DNA from: an uncultured Litoreibacter sp.
Lineage (GTDB): Bacteria; Pseudomonadota; Alphaproteobacteria; Rhodobacterales; Rhodobacteraceae
DNA: 64,000 nucleotides
Assembly: GCA_947494645.1 (NCBI GenBank)
Contig: CANLVO010000001.1
Coordinates: 1,860,001-1,924,000, forward strand
Direction of reading: 5' to 3'
Shown here piece by piece: positions 19,160-28,026 of this stretch; within the stretch, counting starts at the first letter, position 1; every line of letters begins with the position of its first letter. The translations under genes and the position numbers were made by a program. The notes under the pieces were generated by a model. That model was given only the letters and a program-made list of their open reading frames with translations. It ran no database searches and was not told where the DNA came from.

Positions 19160-20185
19160 ATGTTCACCTTCACCCTCCGCAGGCTGATCCTGACCATCCC
19201 GACGCTTTTGTTCATTTCTTTCGTGATCTTCATGATCGTGAAGCTGAGCCCGTCTGACCCGACGGGCAACTTGCCCCTCACCATCCCGCCCGAAGTGCGC
19301 GAACAAATCCGCGAAGCACTTGGGGCCAATGACACGTTGCTGGTGCAATATGGCCGCTGGTTGGAGCAGTTCTTCTGGATCGAGCCCCGCGTCTATCTGG
19401 AACGCACATTCGGCTGGGATCTGGGCACCGAGGGCGAGATACGCCTGCTGAGCTACCAGACCCGCTCCCCGGTCATGGACCTGATCATGCAGCGCATGCC
19501 GCAAACGCTGTGGGTGGTCGGGGTGGCCTATCTGGTGGGCATCGCCATTGCGCTGCCCATCGGGGTGATCTCTGCCTACCGGCAATATTCCGTCTTCGAT
19601 CAGGTCGGCACATTTGTGTCCATGGTGGGCTTCTCGGTGCCGCCATTTTTCTCAGGGGTGGTGGTGATCGTCATCTTTTCGGTTCTGATCTCCACCGACA
19701 GTGTATTCTGGCTGCCCTCTGTCTATGACACGACCCATCAGGTGACCGACTGGGAAAGCTTCAAGTACCAGTTCCGACAGATGATTATGCCGGTCATGGT
19801 GCTGGCGCTTCAGATCACCGCGCAGATCTCGCGATTTACCCGCGCCTCCATGCTGGACAACCTCAATCAGGATTATGTCCGCACCGCGCGGGCCAAAGGC
19901 GTCCGGGAGCGCACGGTCGTGCTTTTGCATGTGCTGCGCAACTCGATGATCCCGGTCGTCACGGTGATTGCGCTGGGCATCCCGTCGATCTTCGGCGGTG
20001 CCATCATCACCGAGCAGGTGTTCAAGGTGAACGGATTGGGACAGCTCCTGATCATCGCCATTCAGGGCGGAGACGTCCCGACGGTGCAGACCCTGACCTT
20101 CATTTTCGCCATTCTGATCGTGCTGTTTAACCTGATTGCCGATGTGCTTTACGGCATTCTGGACCCGAGGATCCGCTATGACTGA
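19160..20185 (+). CDS. Peptide ABC transporter permease, OppB/DppB type
   Basis: A 341-residue inner-membrane permease with an N-terminal transmembrane helix (TLRRLILTIPTLLFISFVIF), a large periplasmic loop, and five further helices. The EAA loop facing the ATPases is TARAKGVRERTVVLLHVLRNSMIPVV. The loop between helices 1 and 2 is longer than in E. coli DppB, including the RLLSYQTRSPVMDLIMQRMPQTLW segment. It overlaps the second permease gene by eight bases. Confidence 0.92.
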   Translation: MFTFTLRRLILTIPTLLFISFVIFMIVKLSPSDPTGNLPLTIPPEVREQIREALGANDTLLVQYGRWLEQFFWIEPRVYLERTFGWDLGTEGEIRLLSYQTRSPVMDLIMQRMPQTLWVVGVAYLVGIAIALPIGVISAYRQYSVFDQVGTFVSMVGFSVPPFFSGVVVIVIFSVLISTDSVFWLPSVYDTTHQVTDWESFKYQFRQMIMPVMVLALQITAQISRFTRASMLDNLNQDYVRTARAKGVRERTVVLLHVLRNSMIPVVTVIALGIPSIFGGAIITEQVFKVNGLGQLLIIAIQGGDVPTVQTLTFIFAILIVLFNLIADVLYGILDPRIRYD

Positions 20186-21110
20186 GCCTGTCCCCGCCAC
20201 CCCCATCGCCGAGCCTGTCGAGATCCGCAAACCTGCCCGCAGCCAGTGGTGGGATGTCTGGGACCAGTTCCGCAGCCATACCGGTGCTTTCTGGGGCATG
20301 GTGGTCTTCCTGATCATCGTGCTGGCGGTGCTGTTCGGCCCGTTCCTGTGGCATATCGATCCGACCTATATCGACATTCGCGCCCGCAATCAGGGGCCGT
20401 CGCTGGCCCATCCGATGGGCACCGACCAGCTGGGCCGCGACACGTTTGCGCGGATGATGTCAGGCGGCCGTGTCAGCCTTGCGGTGGGCATGACCGCGAT
20501 GCTGCTGGCGCTGGTCCTGGGCACGCTCATTGGCGTCCTGGCGGGCTATTTCAAACGGCTCGACGGCCCGCTGATGCGCCTCACTGACCTCTTCTTGGCG
20601 CTGCCCCTGCTGCCGCTGCTCCTGGTCATCATCATGCTGTTCCGCGAAGTGCTGTCGGCGCGTTTCGGCCCGGAGGGCGGCATCTTCATCCTGATGGTCT
20701 CCGCCATCGGCATCACCTCATGGATGCAAACCGCAAGGATTGTACGCGGCGATGTGCTGGCCTTGAAAGAACGCGAGTTCGTGCTGGCCGCCCGCTCCAT
20801 TGGCACGCCCAACCGGCGCATGGTCACGCGTCACGTCCTGCCCAATGTGCTGTCGCCCATTATGGTGTCGGCCACGCTGGGCATCGCCACGGCGATCATC
20901 ACTGAGTCCTCGCTCAGCTTCCTCGGGCTGGGCTTCCCGCCCGATTTCCCCACTTGGGGGCGGCTCTTGTTTGACAGCGTTGACTACCTGCAGCAAAGCC
21001 CCGCCCGTGTAATCTGGCCCGGCATGGCCATCTCCATGACCGTTCTGGCCGTGAACTACATGGGCGACGGCTTGCGCGACGCGCTCGATCCCCGCATCCG
21101 TGGGCGCTGA
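20178..21110 (+). CDS. Peptide ABC transporter permease, OppC/DppC type
   Basis: A 310-residue permease and last gene of the importer operon. The N-terminal part carries the OppC_N-like first transmembrane helix (GAFWGMVVFLIIVLAVLFGPF), then the HPMGTDQLGRDTFARMMSGGRVSL motif typical of DppC proteins. The EAA loop is AARSIGTPNRRMVTRHVLPNVLSPIMV. The start at 20178 lies inside the 3' end of the OppB-type gene, indicating coupled translation. Later family features include SFLGLGFPPDFPTWG before the last helix. Confidence 0.92.
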   Translation: MTEPVPATPIAEPVEIRKPARSQWWDVWDQFRSHTGAFWGMVVFLIIVLAVLFGPFLWHIDPTYIDIRARNQGPSLAHPMGTDQLGRDTFARMMSGGRVSLAVGMTAMLLALVLGTLIGVLAGYFKRLDGPLMRLTDLFLALPLLPLLLVIIMLFREVLSARFGPEGGIFILMVSAIGITSWMQTARIVRGDVLALKEREFVLAARSIGTPNRRMVTRHVLPNVLSPIMVSATLGIATAIITESSLSFLGLGFPPDFPTWGRLLFDSVDYLQQSPARVIWPGMAISMTVLAVNYMGDGLRDALDPRIRGR

Positions 21111-21157
21111 CCCAGCATAGGGATCACCTTCCCCCTTTTCCCATGTTCAAAAAATAT

Positions 21158-21180
21158 CCCCGCCGGAGGCTCCGACGGGG
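21158..21180 (-). terminator. Intrinsic terminator of the glycine-rich small gene
   Basis: CCCCG-C-CGGA (58-67 of this hundred) pairs with TCCG-A-CGGGG with one mismatch and a GGC loop. Read on the minus strand it is followed by ATTTTTTG (21149-21156), a good U-tract, 32 bases beyond the stop at 21212. ACAAAAAT on the other side makes it less suitable for the plus-strand permease gene. Confidence 0.7.
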
Positions 21181-21211
21181 ACAAAAATCGCGTCACTTGT
21201 AAGAAAGGCGC

Positions 21212-21496
21212 TTAGCCCTTCATTTTCTTCATGATCATGCCGACCACCATCTGCACGACCATGCCTGCGACACCGCCGCCCACAAGGTTACCCGCCATAG
21301 CGCCGATATCCATGCCACCAGCCGCATCACCGCCCGCAGCGCCCAAAAGGCCGCCCAGCAGTTGGCCACCGGCCACACCGCCGACGCCGCCTGAGATCAG
21401 GTTGCCAATGGCCCCCATGCTCGCGCCCGAATTGACCTTGCCACCAGCCGTGCCGCCAAGCGCACCGCCGACCACTTGTGCCAGAATTTGTTCCAT
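21212..21496 (-). CDS. Small glycine-rich protein with glycine-zipper character
   Basis: A 94-residue protein, MEQILAQVVGGALGGTAGGKV at the start, in which Gly and Ala repeat at small-residue spacing (GGALGGTAGG, GGVGGVAGGQLLGGLLGAAGG, GGGVAGMVVQMVVGM). It ends in a Lys-rich MKKMKG. There is no cleavable signal. Such composition suggests membrane-associated helices packed by glycine zippers. The start at 21496 follows GAGGGGAC and the longer upstream frame is not supported. I do not know a function. Confidence 0.7.
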   Translation of the reverse strand: MEQILAQVVGGALGGTAGGKVNSGASMGAIGNLISGGVGGVAGGQLLGGLLGAAGGDAAGGMDIGAMAGNLVGGGVAGMVVQMVVGMIMKKMKG

Positions 21497-21629
21497 TGAG
21501 ATGTCCCCTCGTTTTGAAAATGTCTTTGCGACATGCCCAAATATTGGGCAGTTCCGGGGGTATCTGTCCAGTGTGGCGTAGCAAAAGGGGAATTTACGCG
21601 TCGTTTCGGCACCAGTGGCGCCTTTCGCC

Positions 21630-22925
21630 TTATCGCTCGATCTTGTCCCGTATCCTGCGCACCAGCCACCAGACGCCCAAAATGACAACCGGCGTCAGCA
21701 GCGCGGTCAGCACCAGCTTGGACAACCCCGCCGCATCGCCCAAAGGCTGCGCCATGTTCAGCACCAGATTGACCGCATAATAGCTGATCGCCACCACCGA
21801 CAGGCCTTCAACCGTCTTTTGCAGCCGCAGCTGCATATCCGCCCGCTTGTCCATGCTTTCCAGCAAAGCTTGGTTCTGCGCAGAGCGTTCTACATCGACC
21901 CGGGTGCGCAACAGATCACTGGCCCGCGTGGCGCGCGCCGACATGGACCCGATCCGCGTCTCTGACGCATTCACCGTCCGCATTGCGGGGTCATAGCGCC
22001 GCATCATGAACTCGGCAAAGGTCTGCAGCGCTCCGAAGCGTTCCTCGCGCAAAATCTCAATGCGTTGGTTTACGATCGCTTCATAGGCCCGGGTGGCAGC
22101 GAAACGATATGACGACCGTGCCGCCAGCGCCTCCAGTTCGCTCGACGCTCTAAGCAACGCGTCCAGCGTCTTCTCCTGGCTTTTAGCCGCCTGATCCACA
22201 TGGCCGGTCATGCCGCTCATGATATGGGTCAGTGTCTCGTCAATCTCGGTCAGCGCGGGCCCCATGCTCCGCACCCGGCTCAGACCCAGCATGGACATGG
22301 TTTTGTAGGTCTCGATCTCGCAGAGCCGCTGGACCACCCGGCCCAACCGGCGCGGGCCGCATTCTTTCTGCGCGAAAACGGCAAACCGCATATGGCCGTT
22401 TTCATCAATCCGGAAATCCCCCGCGATGGTGACGCTGTTATCGAGCACCCGGCTACAGGCCAGGCTTTCCGGCACGAACCAGTCACTCAGGCGCTGCATG
22501 ATTTTGTCGTCACCGGGATGCGGCTCAACCCGCACCAGCGCCGAAGTCATCCGCGCGCCGGGAACCTCTGCAAGCCAGTCGGCGGGAAAAGCGTCAAAAG
22601 TGCTGCCGTCAAAGGGCCGCCCCGCCAACCCGTCTGCGAACAGTGTGTAGGTCACAAATTCCGTATGGCTTTCCCATTTCAGCTCGAACCGCCCCAGCTG
22701 GCCAAACCAATGCGTGGCACCCGGTTGTGGATGTGGCGCGCCGTAGCGGTCCAACAGCGACACAAGATGTGCCCGGTCGGCATCGCGGTCGCGAGCGGAG
22801 GCGTCAACCTCTTGTTTAATCGCCAGAAAAGCCGCGCTGCAGGGTGCGCTCAAAGATGGAAACGGGCGGGCATGCAGCTCATTGGCCAGCGCGTAGCGCA
22901 GCGGATGGTCGTCTATCGGCGGCAT
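21630..22925 (-). CDS. DUF3422 family membrane protein
   Basis: A 431-residue protein recognised as DUF3422 by its start, DHPLRYALANELHARPFPSL, and by HWFGQLGRFELKWESHTEFVTY in the first third. The centre is helical with likely coiled coil (SQEKTLDALLRASSELEALAARSSYRFAATRAYEAIV). Two C-terminal transmembrane helices (GLSVVAISYYAVNLVLNMA and LVLTALLTPVVILGVWWLV) end with a positively charged RRIRDKIER, so the large N-terminal domain is cytoplasmic. The function of the family is not known. It is transcribed alone, with an AT-rich promoter region upstream. Confidence 0.88.
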   Translation of the reverse strand: MPPIDDHPLRYALANELHARPFPSLSAPCSAAFLAIKQEVDASARDRDADRAHLVSLLDRYGAPHPQPGATHWFGQLGRFELKWESHTEFVTYTLFADGLAGRPFDGSTFDAFPADWLAEVPGARMTSALVRVEPHPGDDKIMQRLSDWFVPESLACSRVLDNSVTIAGDFRIDENGHMRFAVFAQKECGPRRLGRVVQRLCEIETYKTMSMLGLSRVRSMGPALTEIDETLTHIMSGMTGHVDQAAKSQEKTLDALLRASSELEALAARSSYRFAATRAYEAIVNQRIEILREERFGALQTFAEFMMRRYDPAMRTVNASETRIGSMSARATRASDLLRTRVDVERSAQNQALLESMDKRADMQLRLQKTVEGLSVVAISYYAVNLVLNMAQPLGDAAGLSKLVLTALLTPVVILGVWWLVRRIRDKIER

Positions 22926-23077
22926 GGCGAAACCCTCTTTACCTCGCTCGCAACCTAAGCGCCCATACGGGAATGTAAAGAAAAATATAGCAATTTCATA
23001 CTGTTACTGGTGTGCAATTGTATGCAACGCCGCCCGCGAGACGCGCCCTCCCCCCATCATTGCTTCAAAAATACTCC

Positions 23078-23167
23078 GGGGGTTTGGGGGCAGAGCCCCC
23101 ATTAGGCGGGGGTTTGGGGGCAGAGCCCCCATTGGGCGCGGGGTTTGCGGGCAGATCCCCCACATCG
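23078..23167. repeat. Tandem 30-bp GC-rich palindromic repeat (two exact-type copies and one degenerate)
   Basis: Copies at 23078-23107 and 23108-23137 differ by one base (ATTAGGC versus ATTGGGC) and share GGGGGTTTGGGGGCAGAGCC. A third, degenerate copy occupies about 23138-23167. Each unit contains a GGGGG-CAGAG-CCCCC hairpin. The block is preceded by AAAAATACTCC. It lies between the start of the DUF3422 gene and the end of yghU, with no gene in 22926-23201. A second block of the same family is at 34448-34527. Confidence 0.85.
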
Positions 23168-23201
23168 TCCAAGAAGACCATGCCCCCGGACCACATCACC
23201 G

Positions 23202-24059
23202 CTAGCCTTCTAACTTATCCTGCGTCTTGGTCTCGAAATCAGACGCGTCGTGACGCTCACGCAGCTGCTCTTCCAAAGGACCAAAGGACTTGTTCACCAT
23301 CGCGCCGCGCTTATAGGCCGGGCGGTTGGAAATCTGGTCATGCCAGCGGATGACATTTTTGTAGATGCCCACATCCAGAAACTCGCCTGCGTCATAGCTT
23401 TTGCCCGCCACGGTGCGGCCATACCATGGGCAGGTGGCCATGTCGGCAATGGTGTAGTCGCTGCCTGCGAGATACTCGTTCTGGGCCAGATGGCGGTCGA
23501 GCACGTCCAGTTGGCGCTTGGTCTCCATGGTGAACCGGTCGATCGGGTACTGCATCTTGTAAGGCGCGTAAGCGTAGAAATGGCCAAACCCGCCGCCCAG
23601 ATAGGGGGCGGAACCCTGCAGCCAGAAGAGCCAGTTCATTGTTTGGGCGCGGGCTTCATGCTCGGTCGGCAAGAAGGCGTCGAACTTTTCGGCGAGATAG
23701 AACAGGATCGACCCGCTCTCAAACAGCTTGGTCCCGGTGGTCGTATCCAGCATCGCCGGGATCTTCGAGTTCGGGTTGATGTCGACAAAGCCCGAGCCGA
23801 ACTGGTCACCATCTTGAATACGGATCAACCACGCATCATATTCGGCGCCCGTGTGGCCCGCCTCCAACAGCTCTTCGAGCATCACGGTCACTTTCACCCC
23901 GTTGGGCGTGGCCAGCGAGTATAGCTGCAGCGGGTGCTTGCCTTGCGGCAGCTCTTTGTCGTGGGTAGCGCCTGCAATGGGACGGTTCAGTTTGGCCCAT
24001 TCACCGCCGTTTTCGCTGTCCCAAGTCCAGACCTTTGGGGGGGTGTATTCGTCTTTCAT
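23202..24059 (-). CDS. yghU: Glutathione-dependent disulfide-bond oxidoreductase (glutathione transferase-like)
   Basis: A 285-residue cytoplasmic protein that follows E. coli YghU through nearly its full length. Diagnostic stretches are KVWTWDSENGGEWAKLNRP at the N-terminus, the glutathione-site GKHPLQLYSLATPNGVKVTV, NPNSKIPAML, FESGSILFYLAEKFDAFLP, MNWLFWLQGSAPYLGGGFGHF and the tail RHDASDFETKTQDK. YghU-type enzymes bind two glutathione molecules and reduce disulfides and peroxides; they use a Thr rather than Cys. It is probably part of the oxidative-stress response. The 3' side abuts the tandem repeat block. Confidence 0.95.
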   Translation of the reverse strand: MKDEYTPPKVWTWDSENGGEWAKLNRPIAGATHDKELPQGKHPLQLYSLATPNGVKVTVMLEELLEAGHTGAEYDAWLIRIQDGDQFGSGFVDINPNSKIPAMLDTTTGTKLFESGSILFYLAEKFDAFLPTEHEARAQTMNWLFWLQGSAPYLGGGFGHFYAYAPYKMQYPIDRFTMETKRQLDVLDRHLAQNEYLAGSDYTIADMATCPWYGRTVAGKSYDAGEFLDVGIYKNVIRWHDQISNRPAYKRGAMVNKSFGPLEEQLRERHDASDFETKTQDKLEG

Positions 24060-24292
24060 TCTGCTGCTCCGTCCATAATTTCGTGTGTCAGTTCGTCACA
24101 AATGTCCCGCGAAGCAAACCCTGATACCCCCTGACATGCAAGGCAGAGGCGCGGTGCGGCAGCGCACCATTGGCCGAGAGGGAAACGCCATGAATGAAAA
24201 AACTTCGGAACTCTTTTGACGGAGCTTGAGTTGTGTCGGTGAAGCAGCCGCAATCGGCGTGCTGCACCAGAACGAAGATCTAGGAGATCAGC

Positions 24293-24589
24293 ATGAACAC
24301 CCGTATTATCGCAGCAAGCATCGCCCTTGTCGTCGCCACCCCAGTGGTCGCACAGACAACCGTAGAAGAATTTTTCGCGATGAGCGAAGACTCCGCAGCT
24401 GAGCGCATTGTACAGGAGACATCGTCCGGCAACCTGACGGCAGCCGAAGTGAAATTCGCCTTGGGCGAAATGAGCGCCGCCGAGCGCAAAGTCTTCTTCG
24501 AATCCGACGAACAAACCCGTCTGGAACTGCTGAAGGTCGAGCGCAAACTGGACGAGAGCGACAGCGCAGCTGAAATGAACGACAGCTAA
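24293..24589 (+). CDS. Small exported protein, unknown function
   Basis: A 98-residue protein with a clean signal peptide (MNTRIIAASIALVVATPVVAQT) and a mature part of about 76 residues, strongly acidic and helical (EEFFAMSEDSAAERIVQE, VKFALGEMSAAERKVFFE, LLKVERKLDESD). The ATG follows AGGAGATC with optimal spacing, supporting a real gene. A family is not recognised; the length and composition recall small periplasmic coiled-coil or chaperone-like proteins. The 233 bases upstream to yghU contain nothing else I can identify. Confidence 0.7.
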   Translation: MNTRIIAASIALVVATPVVAQTTVEEFFAMSEDSAAERIVQETSSGNLTAAEVKFALGEMSAAERKVFFESDEQTRLELLKVERKLDESDSAAEMNDS

Positions 24590-24650
24590 ACGCACCGACG
24601 TCCCCTCAGAAAGTGTCGCTTACTTTCCCGTAACGACTTTTCTGAAAAAT

Positions 24651-24680
24651 GAACGCCCGCCGAGTTTTCGGCGGGCGTTC
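24651..24680 (-). terminator. Intrinsic terminator of pntAB
   Basis: A perfect 13-bp stem, GAACGCCCGCCGA at 24651-24663 and its complement at 24668-24680, closes a GTTT loop. On the minus strand it is followed by ATTTTTC (24644-24650). It lies 28 bases beyond the pntB stop. The plus-strand side has no U-tract, so it may serve the small convergent gene only weakly. Confidence 0.9.
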
Positions 24681-24707
24681 TGGAGTCTAAGTGATGGCGA
24701 TAGCGCC

Positions 24708-26243
24708 CTAGTCGATCTTGGGCAGCAACGCGTCCAAAGATGCCTTCGCGTCACCATAAAACATCCGCGTATTGTCCTTGAAGAAGAGCGGGTTTTCGAT
24801 GCCGGAATACCCGGTCCCCTGCCCGCGTTTGGACACGAAGACCTGCTTGGCCTTCCAGCATTCCAGCACCGGCATACCAGCGATGGGGCTGTTGGGATCA
24901 TCCTGCGCTGCCGGGTTCACGATGTCATTGGACCCGATCACGATGGCCACGTCCGTATCCGGGAAGTCGTCATTGATCTCGTCCATTTCCATCACGATGT
25001 CATAGGGCACCTTGGCCTCCGCCAGAAGCACGTTCATGTGCCCCGGCAAACGGCCGGCCACCGGATGGATGGCAAAGCGCACGTTCTTGCCTTTGGCCCG
25101 CAGCTTGCGGACCAGCTCGGCCACTGCCGTTTGCGCCTGCGCCACGGCCATACCGTAGCCCGGGATGATGATGACGCTATCGGCCTCGTTCAGCGCGGTT
25201 GCGACGCCGTCGGCGTCGATGGCAACCTGTTCGCCTTCCACCGCCATCTGCTCGCCCGCAGGGCCGCCGAAGCCGCCCAGAATGACCGACACGAAGCTGC
25301 GGTTCATTGCCTTGCACATGATGTAGGACAGGATCGCACCGGACGAGCCGACAAGTGCACCGACCACGATCAACAGATCATTGCCGAGCGAGAAGCCAAT
25401 CGCCGCCGCCGCCCAGCCCGAGTAGCTGTTCAGCATGGAGACCACCACCGGCATATCCGCGCCGCCGATGCCCATGATCAGGTGATAGCCGATGAAGAGG
25501 CCGAGCAACGTCAGCAGGACCAAGGTGAAGGTGCCACCATTGCTCAGATACATGATCGCCAGAATGACCGACAAAGCCGCCGCACCCGCGTTCAGGAAAT
25601 GCCCGCCGGGCAGCTTCTTGGCGCTTGTGTCGATCTCGAACGGCAGCTTGGAGGAGTTGCCCGCCAGCTTGGCATAAGCGATGACCGATCCGGTGAAGGT
25701 GACCGCACCGATCCAGATGCCCAGCACCAGCTCGACCCGCAAAATGCCGATCTCAACGCTGGTCTTCTTGGCAACCAACTGACCAAAGGAGCTGAGTTCG
25801 GACACCAAGGTTGCCGCCGTGACGTTCGCCAAATCTGCCCCGGGCGGATACAGCGTCCAACCATCGGCGGTCGGGAACTGCAGGTCGTTCTCTGCAAAAA
25901 GCGTTGTTACACTGTTGATCATCAGGTCGGCGTTGAAGCCCACAAAGACAGCCGCGAGGCCCACCAGCGAGTGCATGATGGCCACAAGTTCCGGCATTTG
26001 GGTCATCTCGACCTTGGTGGCCAGTTGGTAGCCCACAAGTCCGCCGCCCACGATCAGGATCAGCGACAAAAGCCACAGCCCAGAACCCGGCCCGATCAGC
26101 GTGGCCAGCACGGCCAGCGCCATGCCGACAATGCCGTACCAGACCGCGCGCTTTGCGCTTTCCTGGCCCGAAAGCCCGCCTAACGACAGGATGAATAGGA
26201 TGGCCGCGACGACGTAGGCCGCGATGGTGAATGCGTTTTCCAT
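24708..26243 (-). CDS. pntB: NAD(P) transhydrogenase subunit beta
   Basis: A 511-residue inner-membrane subunit that couples proton entry to hydride transfer from NADH to NADP+. It has the N-terminal membrane domain (about 1-300, multiple helices, [22 protein letters not shown]-like signature, here [13 protein letters not shown]) and the C-terminal NADP-binding domain with [44 protein letters not shown] and [14 protein letters not shown]. Compared with E. coli PntB it carries about 45 extra residues between VGFN and [16 protein letters not shown], in a periplasmic loop rich in polar residues. It is 12 bases downstream of pntA. Confidence 0.96.
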   Translation of the reverse strand: MENAFTIAAYVVAAILFILSLGGLSGQESAKRAVWYGIVGMALAVLATLIGPGSGLWLLSLILIVGGGLVGYQLATKVEMTQMPELVAIMHSLVGLAAVFVGFNADLMINSVTTLFAENDLQFPTADGWTLYPPGADLANVTAATLVSELSSFGQLVAKKTSVEIGILRVELVLGIWIGAVTFTGSVIAYAKLAGNSSKLPFEIDTSAKKLPGGHFLNAGAAALSVILAIMYLSNGGTFTLVLLTLLGLFIGYHLIMGIGGADMPVVVSMLNSYSGWAAAAIGFSLGNDLLIVVGALVGSSGAILSYIMCKAMNRSFVSVILGGFGGPAGEQMAVEGEQVAIDADGVATALNEADSVIIIPGYGMAVAQAQTAVAELVRKLRAKGKNVRFAIHPVAGRLPGHMNVLLAEAKVPYDIVMEMDEINDDFPDTDVAIVIGSNDIVNPAAQDDPNSPIAGMPVLECWKAKQVFVSKRGQGTGYSGIENPLFFKDNTRMFYGDAKASLDALLPKID

Positions 26244-26255
26244 TGCCCTGCCCCT

Positions 26256-27836
26256 TTAGGATTTCTGGAACATGGCGAGCATGCGCCGTGTCACGAGGAA
26301 ACCACCAAAGATGTTGACGGCCGCCATGAAGATGCCAAGTGCGGCAAGGATGGTGATCAGCACCGAGGTGGACCCGATCTGGATCAGCGCCCCCAGAATG
26401 ATGATCGAGGAGATCGCGTTGGTCACCGCCATCAGCGGCGTGTGCAGCGAATGCGCCACGTTCCAGATCACCTGGAACCCGATGAAGACCGAAAGCACGA
26501 ACACGATGAAATGCTGCATGAAGCTCGCGGGCATGCCGGGGATCATCCCGATGCCCAGCACAAGCGCGGCCCCCACGGCCAGCAATGTGACCTGCGTCTT
26601 GGTCTCTTTCTGGAAGGCTGCGGTTTCAGCGGCGCGCTTTTCCTCGGCGGTTAGCTCGCGCGGCTTTTCTTTCGCGGGCTGCGCCGCAATCGCCGCAACT
26701 TTTGGAGGGGGTGGCGGCCATGTGACCTTTTTCTTATGGGTCACGGTCGCGCCGCGGATCACGTCATCTTCCATGTCATGCTTGACCTTGCCGTCCTTCT
26801 CGGGCGTCAGATCAAAGATCATGTGGCGGATGTTGTTGGCGTAAAGCGTTGAGGCTTGCGTGCCCATCCGGGAGGGGAAGTCCGTGTAGCCGATGATGGT
26901 CACCCCGTTGGGCGTCACGATCTTCTCGTCCATCACGGTCAGCTTGCAGTTGCCGCCCTTCTCTGCTGCCAGATCCACAATAACAGAGCCCGGCTTCATC
27001 GCCTTGACCATGTCTTCGGTCCACAGCTCGGGCGCTTCGCGGTTGGGGATCAGCGCGGTGGTGATAACCACGTCGACCTCGGGGGCCAGCTCGCGGAATT
27101 TGGCAAGCTGGGCTTCGCGAAACTCAGGGCTGGAGACGGCAGCATAGCCACCCGTGGCGGCGCCGTCTTGCTGCTCTTCTTCGAAGTCGAGGAACACGAA
27201 CTCTGCGCCCATGGATTCGACCTGCTCGGCCACTTCGGGGCGCACGTCAAAGGCGTAGGTGATCGCGCCCAGCGAGGTGGAGGTCCCGATAGCGGCAAGA
27301 CCTGCAACACCAGCGCCCACAACGAGCACTTTGGCAGGCGGCACCTTACCGGCGGCGGTCACTTGGCCGGTAAAGAAGCGCCCGAAATTGTTCGACGCCT
27401 CTATGACCGCGCGGTAGCCCGCGATATTGGCCATGGAGCTGAGCGCATCCATCTTTTGGGCACGCGAAATACGTGGGACCATCTCCATCGCCACGACGGT
27501 CGCGCCTTTTTTGGCCGCGTCATTGAGGCCTTTTTCATTGGCGGCGGGGTTGAAGAAAGAGATCAGTGTCTGCGCGGCGCGCAGCTTCTTCATCTCTGTG
27601 TCATCGGGCTGGCGCACCTTGACCACGATATCCGCGGCCTTCCAGAGGGCGGCGGCGGTCTTGACCACCTCGACGCCCACGTCCTTGTAGTCTTTGTCCG
27701 AGAACCCCGCAGCGGCCCCCGCTTTGGTCTCGATCACACAGTCATGGCCAAGTTTTTGTAGCTGTACGGCGCTTTCAGGCGTCATTGCGACCCTGTTTTC
27801 GCCCGGGAATGTCTCTTTAGGTGCCCCGATTTTCAT
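26256..27836 (-). CDS. pntA: NAD(P) transhydrogenase subunit alpha (single-chain, with membrane helices)
   Basis: A 526-residue subunit with the NAD-binding domain I (about 1-375; MKIGAPKETFPGENRVAMTPES start, VLVVGAGVAGLAAIGTSTSLGA dinucleotide fold) and a C-terminal part with four membrane helices (VTLLAVGAALVLGIGMIPGM onwards). The two are joined by a linker that contains PPPPPPKVAAIAAQPAKEK. Many alphaproteobacteria split this subunit into PntAA and PntAB; here the chain is fused as in enterobacteria. The start at 27836 follows GAGGAGGG. With PntB it supplies NADPH for biosynthesis and redox defence. Confidence 0.96.
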   Translation of the reverse strand: MKIGAPKETFPGENRVAMTPESAVQLQKLGHDCVIETKAGAAAGFSDKDYKDVGVEVVKTAAALWKAADIVVKVRQPDDTEMKKLRAAQTLISFFNPAANEKGLNDAAKKGATVVAMEMVPRISRAQKMDALSSMANIAGYRAVIEASNNFGRFFTGQVTAAGKVPPAKVLVVGAGVAGLAAIGTSTSLGAITYAFDVRPEVAEQVESMGAEFVFLDFEEEQQDGAATGGYAAVSSPEFREAQLAKFRELAPEVDVVITTALIPNREAPELWTEDMVKAMKPGSVIVDLAAEKGGNCKLTVMDEKIVTPNGVTIIGYTDFPSRMGTQASTLYANNIRHMIFDLTPEKDGKVKHDMEDDVIRGATVTHKKKVTWPPPPPKVAAIAAQPAKEKPRELTAEEKRAAETAAFQKETKTQVTLLAVGAALVLGIGMIPGMPASFMQHFIVFVLSVFIGFQVIWNVAHSLHTPLMAVTNAISSIIILGALIQIGSTSVLITILAALGIFMAAVNIFGGFLVTRRMLAMFQKS

Positions 27837-27869
27837 GTGGCCCTCCTCTGTGGCTCAAATGAAAGATTA

Positions 27870-27905
27870 TTCGCAGAACCTCTGCTTTAGCCGCCGCTCT
27901 GCGAA
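27870..27905. promoter_or_regulatory. Inverted repeat in the pntA leader
   Basis: TTCGCAGA at 27870-27877 and TCTGCGAA at 27898-27905 are perfect complements separated by 20 bases, 34 bases upstream of the pntA start. It could fold in the mRNA leader or bind a dimeric regulator. No known motif is matched. Confidence 0.35.
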
Positions 27906-28026
27906 ACGTAAAGCGGACTGAGGGGCTGAGTAACAAAATGTCGCAAATATACCTTTGTATGCAATTTTATGTGCTGCTGGACCAAGGCCCATATTGGGGT
28001 AGTCTGAAAAGAAATCAGGAGGGGTC

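Noticed and set aside
23078-23167. CRISPR array
   Set aside because: The 30-base units are directly adjacent without spacers, so this is a tandem repeat.
25038-26183. A 381-codon plus-strand frame
   Set aside because: It is antisense to pntB and shows only His/Gln/Arg-rich sequence.
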